A stretch of DNA of 64,000 bases from Lanius collurio (lineage: Eukaryota; Chordata; Aves; Passeriformes; Laniidae), in NCBI GenBank assembly GCA_020086605.1, contig JACBWW010000015.1, positions 16,828,791 to 16,892,790 of the forward strand. Direction: 5' to 3'. Below the pieces are notes generated by a model, which did no database searches, was not told where the DNA came from, and saw only the letters and a program-made list of their open reading frames with translations. The position numbers were made by a program, and so were the translations under genes. The stretch's first letter is position 1, and every line of letters begins with the position of its first letter. Shown here one piece after another: positions 52,101 through 61,849 of the stretch.

Positions 52101-55100
52101 TTAGAATCTCACTGCTGTTTTCCTGACTAGACACAACCAGCATTTATTTACTCTAGGTCCCAACTTCCAGCAGAGTTCTGGCTGCAGTGACCATTCCACG
52201 TAGGTACATAGGTCAGGCTGGATACTCCCACAGAGAGTGGCTGGAGCACATAGGACACTCTTGAGCATCAAAGCATGCAATTGTGGTCATCACATTTTAA
52301 GAGAAACATTTTTTTAAACACAAAGGAGTCCAAATGGAACCAGTAACTATGGTAGAAAATGGAAAAAAAAAAAAAACCCACACACAGCAAAAAAAAAAGC
52401 CAAGCCAAACCAAAAACAAACAAAAAAACCTCAACAAACCCAAAACAAATTAAAAAAAAAGAAATCCAAACAAAAACAAACAACAACAAAATAAAAAAAC
52501 CCACAAAACAAATGAACAAACAAAAAGCAAAATAACAACAACAAAAATAAACAAACAAAAAACCAAACAAACAAAAAAAAACAAAAATAAAAATCCTTCA
52601 TATTACATTAGAAGCTGGTGAAAGAAATGGTGTGGCTAGCTAGGATGGCAAAGAGGGAAGGCAAACCTATGAAAGATCACTACAAGAGATGGTGATTAGT
52701 TTTCCTGTATGCCCATGTCCTGTAGGACAAGAGGTAATCAGCTTAGTTTGCAGTAAGGGAGATTGAGGTTGGATATTAAGAGAAACTTTCTCACTACCCT
52801 GATAGATAAGCACTGAGGAGGTTACCACGGAAGGCTCTGGGGTGGTCTGGCCACGGGCTTTAAGAACAGCACTGACTTTACCAGAGTGGCTCATTTCCTC
52901 TGGATCCCAGCAAGCTAGGTTCTTCCTGACCACATCCCTCTGTGATCCCTATCTGTAGCTCAGAGGAGGAGGACAGTATCTATGGGATGTACTTCTTCTT
53001 CCTCAGGCTCCAGCAAGCCCAATAGAGATAGGACAGGTGTCAGAAGAGAAGCACTAATACTCAGTGGAGTCTAAATAAACTTATCAAAATAACCCATGAC
53101 ACAAAGAGCATTGCACTTTCTAATCTCCAGAGAAAGGGGACATTTTCCTATTCAATATAGAGTTTCTTATGTAGCAAGCACTGTCTGTCTGCTTTGGGAT
53201 ACACTCATCAGAAAACTATGAGGTCAATGAAAAAAAAAAAAATCCAGCTAATTGATTCACAGCTTATCTAAGATAGATTTACTCAATGTAACACAAGGAA
53301 AGTACTACCTGGCATTTTGTGTTCTCAGGTGCAAATCTATAATAGTTGCACAGAGCCTCCCTTAGCACCTAACATTAAAAAAGAAAAGAGGAGCAAGGTT
53401 CTGTTTAAACCCAGTGTGTGTTACCCTCTGGAGATCTGTGTTAAAACCCAACTGTATTTCATAATAGAAAATGGTCCCAAGGTCACATCCCAAGCCCCCA
53501 GAGAAGTCAATGCTGTCACCTGAGGGTTTGCCAGTACTACAGGAGGCTGGAAGAGTGCCTGCACCAAGGAAGCCTGCAGATGGTTCCCAGAGTTAAGGGG
53601 AGAGAAGAGTGTGTGAGGTTTTACAATTTTTTGGTAGTTTCTTTTGATTTGTCTTTTAAGTGGTGAGGGCTATATAAGACAAGAAAACCAATTAACCTCA
53701 TGGACTCCCACATGAGTTCATGATGATCAGATCTAGCACAGTCAGCTCCCACTTTACAGCCTCTGTAGTCTTCGGTGCAGGGACAGGGAAAGGAGTACTG
53801 AGATGGACTTACTTTTACAGCTTTTACTTTTTTTTTTTTTAATCCTGAATAAATGAAAACCCTTTAATGATGCTAGCCTACAGCTACCATGCTTATGAAG
53901 CCATGAAGCCTACTTTCATCTATTAAGTTACTCATATAAAATATGATCTGAATAAGAGTTTCAAGCTGCAGCTTCTGCTGTGAAAAAAAGCAGCTGAACA
54001 AATGAACACTGAATAGTGGGGATTTAGACCAAGAAATTGGAAATATGGGGCAGTACAATGTAGGACAGATCTTTACCAGTGCTTATAGAATCACTGCAGT
54101 AGAGACACCCTGCTGGTTTTCCTCCCTTCCACCTGCTGCACTACGAAAACATCAAAACGTGCACTCATGTAAACCATGGAAAAGATAGAAAAGAACACTA
54201 TTGATAGAACTGTTAAAGCCTGAGAGTGAAGAAGAGAAAGGAGTTACCCTGGCAAGACTAGGAAGTGGAGATAAGGTAAAGCACAGTGCCACAAACAGAA
54301 CTGCTACAATTGCATACTAGAGAAAGGGATCAAATGATGAAAAAAATCAGAGTCAGATCAATTTATTCTTAAGCACTTCCCTCAAACACTATAAAAAGTA
54401 CTGTGAATATGTAGGGATCAGATTCCTCTTCTCTCTCATACTGAATATGTAAATTGGGGGAAAAACTTCAGGATAATCAGGCAGCTTTAGAGTAATGCAA
54501 GGTCAACAGAGGTCCCGGGAAGAGCAGAGTTGCCCTATTTTGAGCCACCAACACCACCTGCAGCATTGTGCCACAGGATAGGCTTTATATGAGGATCAGC
54601 TCCAGCTACTTGCTTGGCTTGTGAGCCTCTGGAAAAAAAGCAGTTGCAAATGGACATGCTTACAGTTGCAAACACATACAGAGATGAGGGAAATGTCACC
54701 AGAAACACAATTTAAGTCGTGCATTTATATAGCTGCTGAATACTCCAAATGGCCTGCATTCCTGCAGACTGGATTCCCACAGCTTTTACTTCAGTTTTAT
54801 AACTTTGAGGGAACAACACACATGGAGGTCACTATCTTAATTCCATGGTTTTCTGTTACCAATAGAAAATAAATAAATAATAAAAGAGCAAACCAGAAGT
54901 CTGACCTGGGTAAAAACCCCTTCTCCTGCATCCTAGGCTGGTCCCCTAACGACTCTCACTTTCAATTTAATGTTTAGGTATATTTCAATAAGAAATTAAA
55001 CAGGCTGTTTAACATACCCAAAATCACTCTCTGTGTTACCAGAATGTCTGTGTTCTTGGACATGATAGCTCCTGAGAAGGGGGGCCAAATGTCCATGAGG

Positions 55101-56890
55101 TCTGATGGCAAGGTGGTCAGCTTGTTGCTGGACAGGTCCAGGTAGGTGAGGTTTCTCAGGTAGCGGCCAGCATCAGCAGGAATGCTGGTCAGTTTGTTGT
55201 TGTGCAGATCAAGAGTCCGTAAGTTGGGCATCTCTGCCAGGGATTCCCAAGGGAAAGTTGAAAGCAGATTACCATCCAGCCTCAGCTCATGCAGTTGTTT
55301 CAAGTTATAGAAGCTGCTGATATCAATGTTGGCCACACAGTTGTAAGTGACCCACAGGTATTTGAGATCTACCAGGTAGTAAAAGGCTTCAGTTGGAATC
55401 CTTCGTATGACAGTTTTCTCTATGCGAAGTTTTACAGTATCCACAGGAATATTCACAGGGATCTCATACATGTCAGGGTCATTACAGAGCACAGACCTAG
55501 CAACAGGGGAACAAAAAAAAAAAAAAAAAAAAAAAGGGAGAGACATATTTGCATTTATTTATCAGAAATTTGAATTTCAGATTTATATGCAAATGCTGTA
55601 ACTTTCTGCAACACTACCACCAGAACAAAGGACATGGAAATCAAGAACAGTCCTCTGCATCTAAAAGTTGAACAAACTCCACAAACATGGAGTCTCTAAA
55701 GACAAAAAGAATACAATGCAGAACTGATCCTTTCACATTAAACCTAGATTTCCTTCATTCTAAAGTATGTAAGCACCATCCTCTATCCACCCCTCACGCT
55801 ATTGGCAGCTGAAAGACAGAAGCCACTACTGTACAAGGAATAATACACGCACATATCTCAAGTGTGAACTGCATGACCCCTTACTAAAATTATTAAAATT
55901 CAAAAACTAAGATTACTAATCTCTAATTTTTCTGTATGATGAAGATTCAAAGTATTTTCTATACTTACCTTTCAGAATAGACTGAAAATTGAAAATATAC
56001 CAAAGAAAACTCAGTAAAGAAGAGCTTTCTAGCCCTCTTTTTGATGCCTATGTACAAATTACTTGCTTTATAGAGATAACAAGAACTTTCTGCTCACAAT
56101 GATTTCAGTGGAATGGGATTTCTTGGCATTTTCAGTTATTTGATTTAAGGAATCATTTTTTTTTGCCATATATGGTTTGCACATACTAGCTTGAAGATTC
56201 TCCTGCCCTCTATAAGTCTATCCTTAATTTTCTCCTCCTTTTCTCTAGATTATTCCTTTATTTTACTTTTTCCTCATGCAGCTTTATACCAGATAGGCCG
56301 TGACAATAAATAGCAATGACAAAGAGTATCTCATAAAATTGACATGATAATACCAGGTCACCACATTTCAATTTAACCTCCTTACTATCAAAAATCATGT
56401 TATTTATTGCAGATTAAAAAAAAAAAAAAAAAAAAAAAAGAAACTACTGTATTTATTTAAACCAGAATCACTGTACAGTAGTTAACTACTTTGTAGAAAT
56501 AGAAATGACATTGCAATAGCAGGAATGTCATGGAGCAGAAATAAATTGCCTCCTGAGAAAAACGAAGATATAGAGTAGCTATTTGCTAAGTACAAAGCCA
56601 TAATCACCATCTGCTCCTGTTCAGGAGTGCTGCTAGCCACAATATACTAATGTAAAATATGCCTTCATTTCAACTATGGTAGAACTAATTTGCAATGCCT
56701 GAGAATATTATCTCCAATTTCTTCCACCCCTTTCCTTATAAATTGCCCTGTTTAACAAATAATAAAATATATACCTTGTTCCAGTGCCATCACTTCTGCC
56801 ATGGTAAACGCAAGTGCATTGTGAAGGACAAAAGCCATGAACTTCTTCAAAAAAACTCACTAGGACGTAGAAGTAAATAAACAGATACAT
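45134..56890 (-). CDS. LRIT3: Leucine-rich repeat, immunoglobulin-like and transmembrane domain protein 3 (complete, four coding exons)
   Basis: LRIT3 is a photoreceptor-synapse adhesion protein. In mammals it is needed to place TRPM1 and nyctalopin at ON-bipolar dendrites, and its loss causes congenital stationary night blindness. Four exons (116, 479, 306 and 1064 nt) give 654 residues. They encode a signal peptide (1 to about 19), an LRR N-cap CPSQCTC (21-27), LRRs (about 60-180), an LRR C-cap starting NPWFCDC (203-209), an Ig domain (C277 to C330, with DAGEYRC), a Thr/Ser/Pro linker (about 350-415), an FN3 domain (about 460-542), a transmembrane helix (about 553-577) and a cytoplasmic tail ending SKSEYLC. 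The length is slightly below the human protein as I remember it (679), mainly because the linker is shorter. LRIT1 and LRIT2 share the fold, but the sequence (VKLRIEKTVIRRI, FYYLV.L.YLWVTYN, LFQRAELE.CLKPSVMTSAT) is LRIT3. Confidence 0.96.
46198..47211 (-). other. LRIT3: LRIT3 intron 3
   Basis: 1.0 kb non-coding, A/C-rich in places (about 46310-46380). The short ORFs on both strands are not protein-like. Confidence 0.85.
47212..47517 (-). CDS. LRIT3: LRIT3 coding exon 3: LRR C-cap and first half of the Ig domain
   Basis: 306 nt, phase 1-1. Encodes GFQDNPWFCDCRISK, LLDPLVSCSGPESLAGILFQ, KPSVMTSATKI, LGSNVLLRCDATGYPTPQLT and VNYT, nearly the human sequence. It contains the first Ig cysteine (C277) and the Ig tryptophan. 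Acceptor CCTCAG, donor GTATAA. Confidence 0.96.
49398..49580 (-). mobile_element. CR1 LINE fragment
   Basis: Reads AAAAGACCTTTAAGACCATC, GAGTCCAAATGTTAACCCAG, TAAATACCTCCAGGAATGGT and GACTTCATCACTTCCCTGA. These are the familiar reverse-orientation landmarks of the bird CR1 3' region. The element is truncated and lies in LRIT3 intron 2, in the same orientation as the gene. Confidence 0.85.
52363..52593. repeat. Long A-rich (CAAA)n-type simple repeat
   Basis: About 230 bp made almost only of A with spaced C and rare G or T, with the body built from CAAA, CAAAA and CAACA units. On the minus strand it produces a spurious 100-residue Phe/Leu/Cys-rich ORF. Possibly an expanded retroposon tail; the CR1 fragment starting 130 bp further on is unlikely to be its body because it reads away from it. 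Confidence 0.9.
52725..52850 (+). mobile_element. CR1 LINE fragment
   Basis: Reads GGACAAGAGGTAATCAGCTT, GATTGAGGTTGGATATTAAG and AGAAACTTTCTCACTACCCT, then a decayed continuation to about 52850. These match the CR1 segment just upstream of its 3' UTR end. It is diverged and truncated. Confidence 0.8.
55018..55496 (-). CDS. LRIT3: LRIT3 coding exon 2: leucine-rich repeats
   Basis: 479 nt, phase 2 in and phase 1 out. Encodes SVLCNDPDM followed by tandem LRRs, for example LHELRLDGNLLSTFPWESL, LRTLDLHNNKLTSIP and LTYLDLSSNKLTTLP, to RVILG. The acceptor GCTAG is preceded by a 23-nt T tract on the sense strand (plus 55513-55535). Donor GTATGT. Confidence 0.95.
55513..55535. repeat. 23-nt homopolymer in the LRIT3 intron 1 acceptor
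   Basis: An uninterrupted run of A on the plus strand, i.e. T on the sense strand. It ends 16 nt before the AG of LRIT3 exon 2 and so serves as its polypyrimidine tract. Confidence 0.9.
56416..56439. repeat. 24-nt poly(A) tract
   Basis: Uninterrupted A run on the plus strand in LRIT3 intron 1, with no recognisable element body next to it. Confidence 0.9.
56775..56890 (-). CDS. LRIT3: LRIT3 coding exon 1: signal peptide and LRR N-cap
   Basis: 116 nt. Encodes a hydrophobic leader MYLFIYFYVLVSFFEEVHG, then FCPSQCTCVYHGRSDGTGTR, matching human CLCPSQCTCDYHGRNDGSGSR. Ends ACA AG before GTATAT, phase 2. The start is the ATG at 56890. Confidence 0.93.
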
Positions 56891-58283
56891 GGCCTCCTCC
56901 CAGAAGAACTGACATGAAGAAATGTGAAAGCTTTATTCCTAGGCACTCATGTGCAGTGTGCTATGAATGTGAGTGCAGCCATCCTTTTAGCAACAGCAGA
57001 TTACAACAGATTAGTCGAGACCTGTAGTTGCTTAACCTTCAAATGTATCCTGAATGGCATCAGTTAAACCAGCTCGTTCTTTACTCTGTCAGAACACACT
57101 CTGCTTCAAATCACATCCAACCATGTTCCAAGGCTGTTTTAATAAGTAGATTGTAGAGTTAGTGTGCAATAAAATGTCTCTTTTCTTCTCCTAAGAGGCA
57201 GTGCATTAGTTACTTTCTATAAAATGTTCCAAGGTTCCTGAAGGAAATCTAGTACACCATGAGGATATTGCATGGCATTTTCTTTAATACTGAAAATGAC
57301 AAATTAAGAGGAAGCCTAGATTGCAGAGCTTTTAAAAAATCTTGTAAAAACAAGGTTTTGCCAAAAATACACATATACTTTAAATAAGTTTTACATTGCA
57401 AAGCCAAATTGCATATGCACATAAACATAATAATTGGAGCTAGATCTATACAAAGTCACCTTTTTCACCCTGAATAAACCCATTGCTCAGACTGCCAAAG
57501 GTATTTCTTGAAAATTAAACATCAGACCTATATAAACATAAGATTGACTTAGAAGTGATGAGAAATTACCATAAATATTTACTCAGTTTCATGTGCCTCC
57601 CAAGTGTGGAGCTTTAGGGTACATTTTGTCACATTTTCAGGATTTGCTGCGCAGTCACAAGCACTAGAAACATGCTACTTACAAAACAAATGCTGTCTTT
57701 CCTACAAATTAATTTAGTTCTGCCAGTCAAAATTTTAAAAATACTTTAAATATGTTGAAATTCCTTCAAAATCCTAAAACTTAATAAAACATTCTGCAGG
57801 GTCAAGGTAGATATTTTGACAGCTAACATATTCACAGAAACACAACTTTGCAAAGCATATCAACATGCACATTCAGTAAGGAAATATAGAAGCACGGGGA
57901 GTATCCAGAATATTTCAAGTCTGGAAAACTTTCAAGGGAACTTGGTGGAAAGTACTGAAAGGAATCAATATATATGGAAAATCTAGGGTTACTGAACCTA
58001 AACACTTCACACTTTTGTCTTTCCTGGCCCCTCTGCCACCTTGCCTAACTCTGTAAGAGTCACAGTGGCCACTTTGCTACTCTTTTTGATTGGTACAGAT
58101 ATATTGGGCCAATATACCACTCTCAAAAACTAAAATCTTGGCAGGTTTTGTTTCCTTAACTTCTCTGAAAAGATTATGGTGACTAACACAAAATAGCTGG
58201 CTGGGACAGATCACTATTCAAAAAGATTAATTGTCCAAAAGATTAATTAACTTGAACCCAGATTTCACTCCTTTCCATGTAAC
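56891..58283. other. Interval between RRH stop and LRIT3 start
   Basis: 1.39 kb that must hold both the RRH 3' UTR and the LRIT3 promoter and 5' UTR. A variant polyadenylation hexamer ATTAAA (minus, 57288-57283) lies about 1 kb after the RRH stop and is a weak candidate end. Paired OTX/CRX-type motifs at 56998-57013 are listed separately. Confidence 0.7.
56998..57013 (-). promoter_or_regulatory. LRIT3: Paired TAATCT motifs (OTX/CRX-like) upstream of LRIT3
   Basis: TAATCT occurs twice on the minus strand (plus 56998-57003 and 57008-57013), exactly 10 bp apart and 108-123 bp before the LRIT3 ATG. TAATC(C/T) is the core bound by CRX and OTX2, which drive photoreceptor genes. Position and spacing fit a proximal promoter, but six-base motifs occur often by chance and no binding data are available here. 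Confidence 0.35.
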
Positions 58284-58413
58284 TTATGCAGGCAAATGAC
58301 TGGAGTTCTGTGATGTCAATGCATGTTGAGATACACTCATGGGCAAAGCATTGTTTATGGTTATCTCTTGTCTTGTCTGACATCGCACCATTGCCAGGAT
58401 TGCCCTCCGAAAC
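58284..58413 (-). CDS. RRH: RRH last coding exon: helix 8 and C-terminal tail
   Basis: 130 nt. Encodes FRRAILAMVRCQTRQEITIN then LPMSVSQHALTSQ, ending SSHLPA and TAA. Human equivalents are FRRAMLAMFKCQTHQ and LPMDVSQNPL. The tail is Ser-containing and a few residues longer than human. Acceptor TTTGCAG. The terminal stop is in frame with all preceding exons. Confidence 0.92.
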
Positions 58414-61400
58414 CTGCAAAGGGCAAGAAAGGGAAAACAGAAAGATCATTAGCAGGAGAACCAAAGAGAAGGGAAAATTTGGTAAGATGGTCTTAACTAT
58501 TATGATAGTTTTCAATTTTAGTAGAATGCACTTAATAAAAAAAACCATGTATTTGGAATTCAAAAGGACCTGGGTCTTTTCCACTTCCAGGTACTAGAAT
58601 GTCTTTAATTTCTAATTTCATTTCTTCAACAGGGATTGCAGCAGCTTTTCTTCATCCCGGGAGACAGTACAGCCACAATAAAGATGAACTTAGAGAATGG
58701 GAAAACCCCAGATATTATTCCATTGACTCAGCAGGATCAGATATGTTCACCTAGGCAGAGATCACAGACTCTGCTTGAGGGTTGGTAGCAGAGACAGGAA
58801 GAATGCCTCTTTGCAAAACACAGTCCTCAGTCAGAGGCACTGGCTTCATTAGAGCATTTGTTATGCTTGCTCAAATCAGAATAGGCTTAACCTATTTACT
58901 TTAATGAAAAGGGTCAATCCATCCTAATCAGTCAGAATAAGATACATCCCAAATAAAACCCAAGAAAATCTACACAAGTTACATGTCACTAAGACACACA
59001 CACTTTGGCCAAAGGCATTAAAATCAGTCTACCACTGATGCAACCCAAATTCCATACTGAACCCGCTTGAGAAAATGCAAATGGGACTTTCAAAAGCTAT
59101 ATTAATGTCTCACATCTACATATCCATTCTGTATGTTTTGATGATGATCAAAACAATTTATTTCAGGCTTTCCTGTCCAAAACCTCATCTTGGTAAATTA
59201 ACTGTGGTGTACCCTTTGCTCTTCACTAATCAGCTTGACATATTTTACAGGTGCTCCTTCTATGTTCAGATAATACGCTAAAATAATGAAATAGACCAGT
59301 ACTAAATTCAGAACACTTACTTTTTGTTTGCAATTACATAAATGCAGGGATTATAGAATGTGGAAGATTTTGCGAAGAGAGGAGCTATGATGGCCATTGC
59401 AGGAGAAATTTTCTTTGGGTCTCCAAAGGAAGACCACAAACACACAACAGAATATGGAGACCATGCCACCAAGAACATCAAAATCATCACAATAGACATC
59501 TGTAAAACAAGAGGAACAGACACATAACTAGTATTACCTCAAGATGAAGACCTCACAACAAAACCTCATAACAAAAGCACATGAACCTGGATGGAAATAG
59601 AGATATCCTGAATGAAATAATACATAAACAAGCACACCTGACACATTTTGACAGTTTACACTGAAATCTCACTTTGGAAATTTAATAGCACACCTCACTG
59701 CCATGTGTTTGGCATGGTGTCATTTCATTACATACAATATTCCTTCAAAGTCAGCACTACTCATGTTAAATCTGTCCATCAAGAGTTTAAATTACCAGAG
59801 AGGACTTCACACATGAATTATGACCACCATAACAAGTCACTCTGGGATGCTATTGCAAACAATAAATATGAACAGAGACAAAAAATTTAAGCCAAATATT
59901 TAATTAGGCTGTTAATAAAAATGTTTCATAAGGCTTAATTATGGTACCATTAAATAAAAGAAATTAAATGTCCTAGGACATATAGTTAAGGAACCCTGCA
60001 GTGTCTTCTTGGTGTAATGAAGCATTATAGATGTGTTCAAGTAGGATACAGAGGAGGTATCTGAGCAGTCATATCTTCTCTGCCTGCCTGCCAGAGAGAA
60101 CAACCTGGGCATGTTGGGGCTCACACCCCAGGACAGGCCGTGCCACAGCCAGACCTGGACAGTGACAAACTGGGGACAGTGAAAGTAGGAGAGGTATCAA
60201 CTGAGACAGACTTTTCTGGCTTCCGCCAGCGACATGAATCAGTAGTGGAAACTGGGATGGAAATCTCAAACGAATCAAGAGGACAAACCAAAGCACTGGA
60301 AAACCAACCAAAACTGCAGGGCTGCATGCACACAGGATTCCCTAGTGCTGCTCACTACACCCCTAGTTAGTCTTTCAGAGACAAACACAATAAGAAGTAA
60401 ACAGCTACTTTGTAGGAGCTGCTCTAGAGCACAACCAACACACAAGCAGTAACTCTCATGGAGAATCCCCAGTTAAATAAAAACAAAATACCAAACACAA
60501 TATCAAAATGAAAGAAAGAACCCGTTCATTTAGAAGTTTGGTGTATAGGAAACAGAGAATGGTAATTTGCAAAAAGCTGTTCTAAAGGATATTGCTTAAC
60601 TCCAAAGCATTAATTTTTTCTCTCCTTTTTTATTATAATTTAGTGTCTTCAACTGTAAAATAGGAAAAATGCATTCTCTTCATAAACATGAGTCTAAATT
60701 TTTAATTGAATCCTCAGTTTCAAGTATTCTGAAAGTTCTTCACAAAAGTAAAACAAATTACTCTTTTTAGGTGAAAATACTATTCTTCAGAACTTAGTAA
60801 TGAGAAAGTTTTCCAAGGAATGCTAGGTTTTCACTGATAAGTAATTCAAGAACATAAGTACATACTCTTCTGTCCAGTTCTCTCTCACTTTTTCATCATG
60901 CCCAACAATAAATCACATCTTTACAAAAAATCAAAGGAGCTAGTGAACTTCAAGATTTCTCAAGGACTTTTATACATTAAAAGAATGTCAACCTTCCAGG
61001 CAGGAGATATCATTTCATGCCATAACTCACATTTGCTACTGCTTACATAGGAGATAAGCTCAACAGACTGAAAAGAACAAGGGATTGGAGCTGGAAAGGC
61101 CATTCCTGGGCCATGAGTTCAGATGAGAGCTGACCAATCCATTTCAGACCAGACACATCTGTGAACCAAGCAGAAAGTCTAAGGACTCTGCAGACACAGA
61201 GTAAAAGTTCTCCTAGGGTACCTCAGAGGTACATTTCTAGGTAATGACAGAGGAGAGAGGCAAGGAAAATTCACAATGTTCCCAGCCTTCAAAGTAGCTA
61301 TTCATCTGGAAAGAGTATCAGAACCAAAAAGAAACAATATAGTGTGATAAGTCATGCCAAGAGTTTTCACCAAGGCTCAGTATCAGCTAATATTTAGTAT

Positions 61401-61814
61401 GAAAGAAAAGGGGGAATGTAGGAAACCAAAATGCTTAAAAGCTTGCACCGTTCCTTTGCCATTAGGACTTTAACACAAAAGAACTTGCTTAAAACAAAAC
61501 ATGCTCTCATTTACCTTTGTCACATCTACTTGGTCAGACCAATCTATGTTAATGCTCTCCAGGCAGTTACTGCTGGCACATTGTTTCATTGTCCGGGAAA
61601 CATTGTAATAACAGTAAAACATGACTGTTAAGGGTACAACAAAATTAACAGCAATTACACTCATTGTGTAGGAAATAAAGGACCTGATAAGACAGAAAAA
61701 CAAAACAGAGTAACTTACAAATAGCCATCCAGGAAAAGTTACCAAAGAATCTGGTATTTTGATTTGATTATGACATTTTATAACAAGCTCTAAAACAGTA
61801 TGGAAAATTTTCTT

Positions 61815-61849
<35 letters not shown>

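Larger units (their letters stand above)
47518..55017 (-). other. LRIT3: LRIT3 intron 2
   Basis: 7.5 kb non-coding. It contains two CR1 fragments (49398-49580 and 52725-52850) and a 230-bp A-rich block (52363-52593). No exon-like or conserved-looking ORF was recognised. Confidence 0.85.
55497..56774 (-). other. LRIT3: LRIT3 intron 1
   Basis: 1.28 kb with two long homopolymers: plus-strand A runs at 55513-55535 (forming the acceptor's T tract) and 56416-56439. No coding content is recognised. Confidence 0.85.

Noticed and set aside
52268..52570. 100-codon minus-strand ORF, Phe/Leu/Cys-rich and membrane-like
   Set aside because: It is a translation of A-rich simple sequence, not a real membrane protein.
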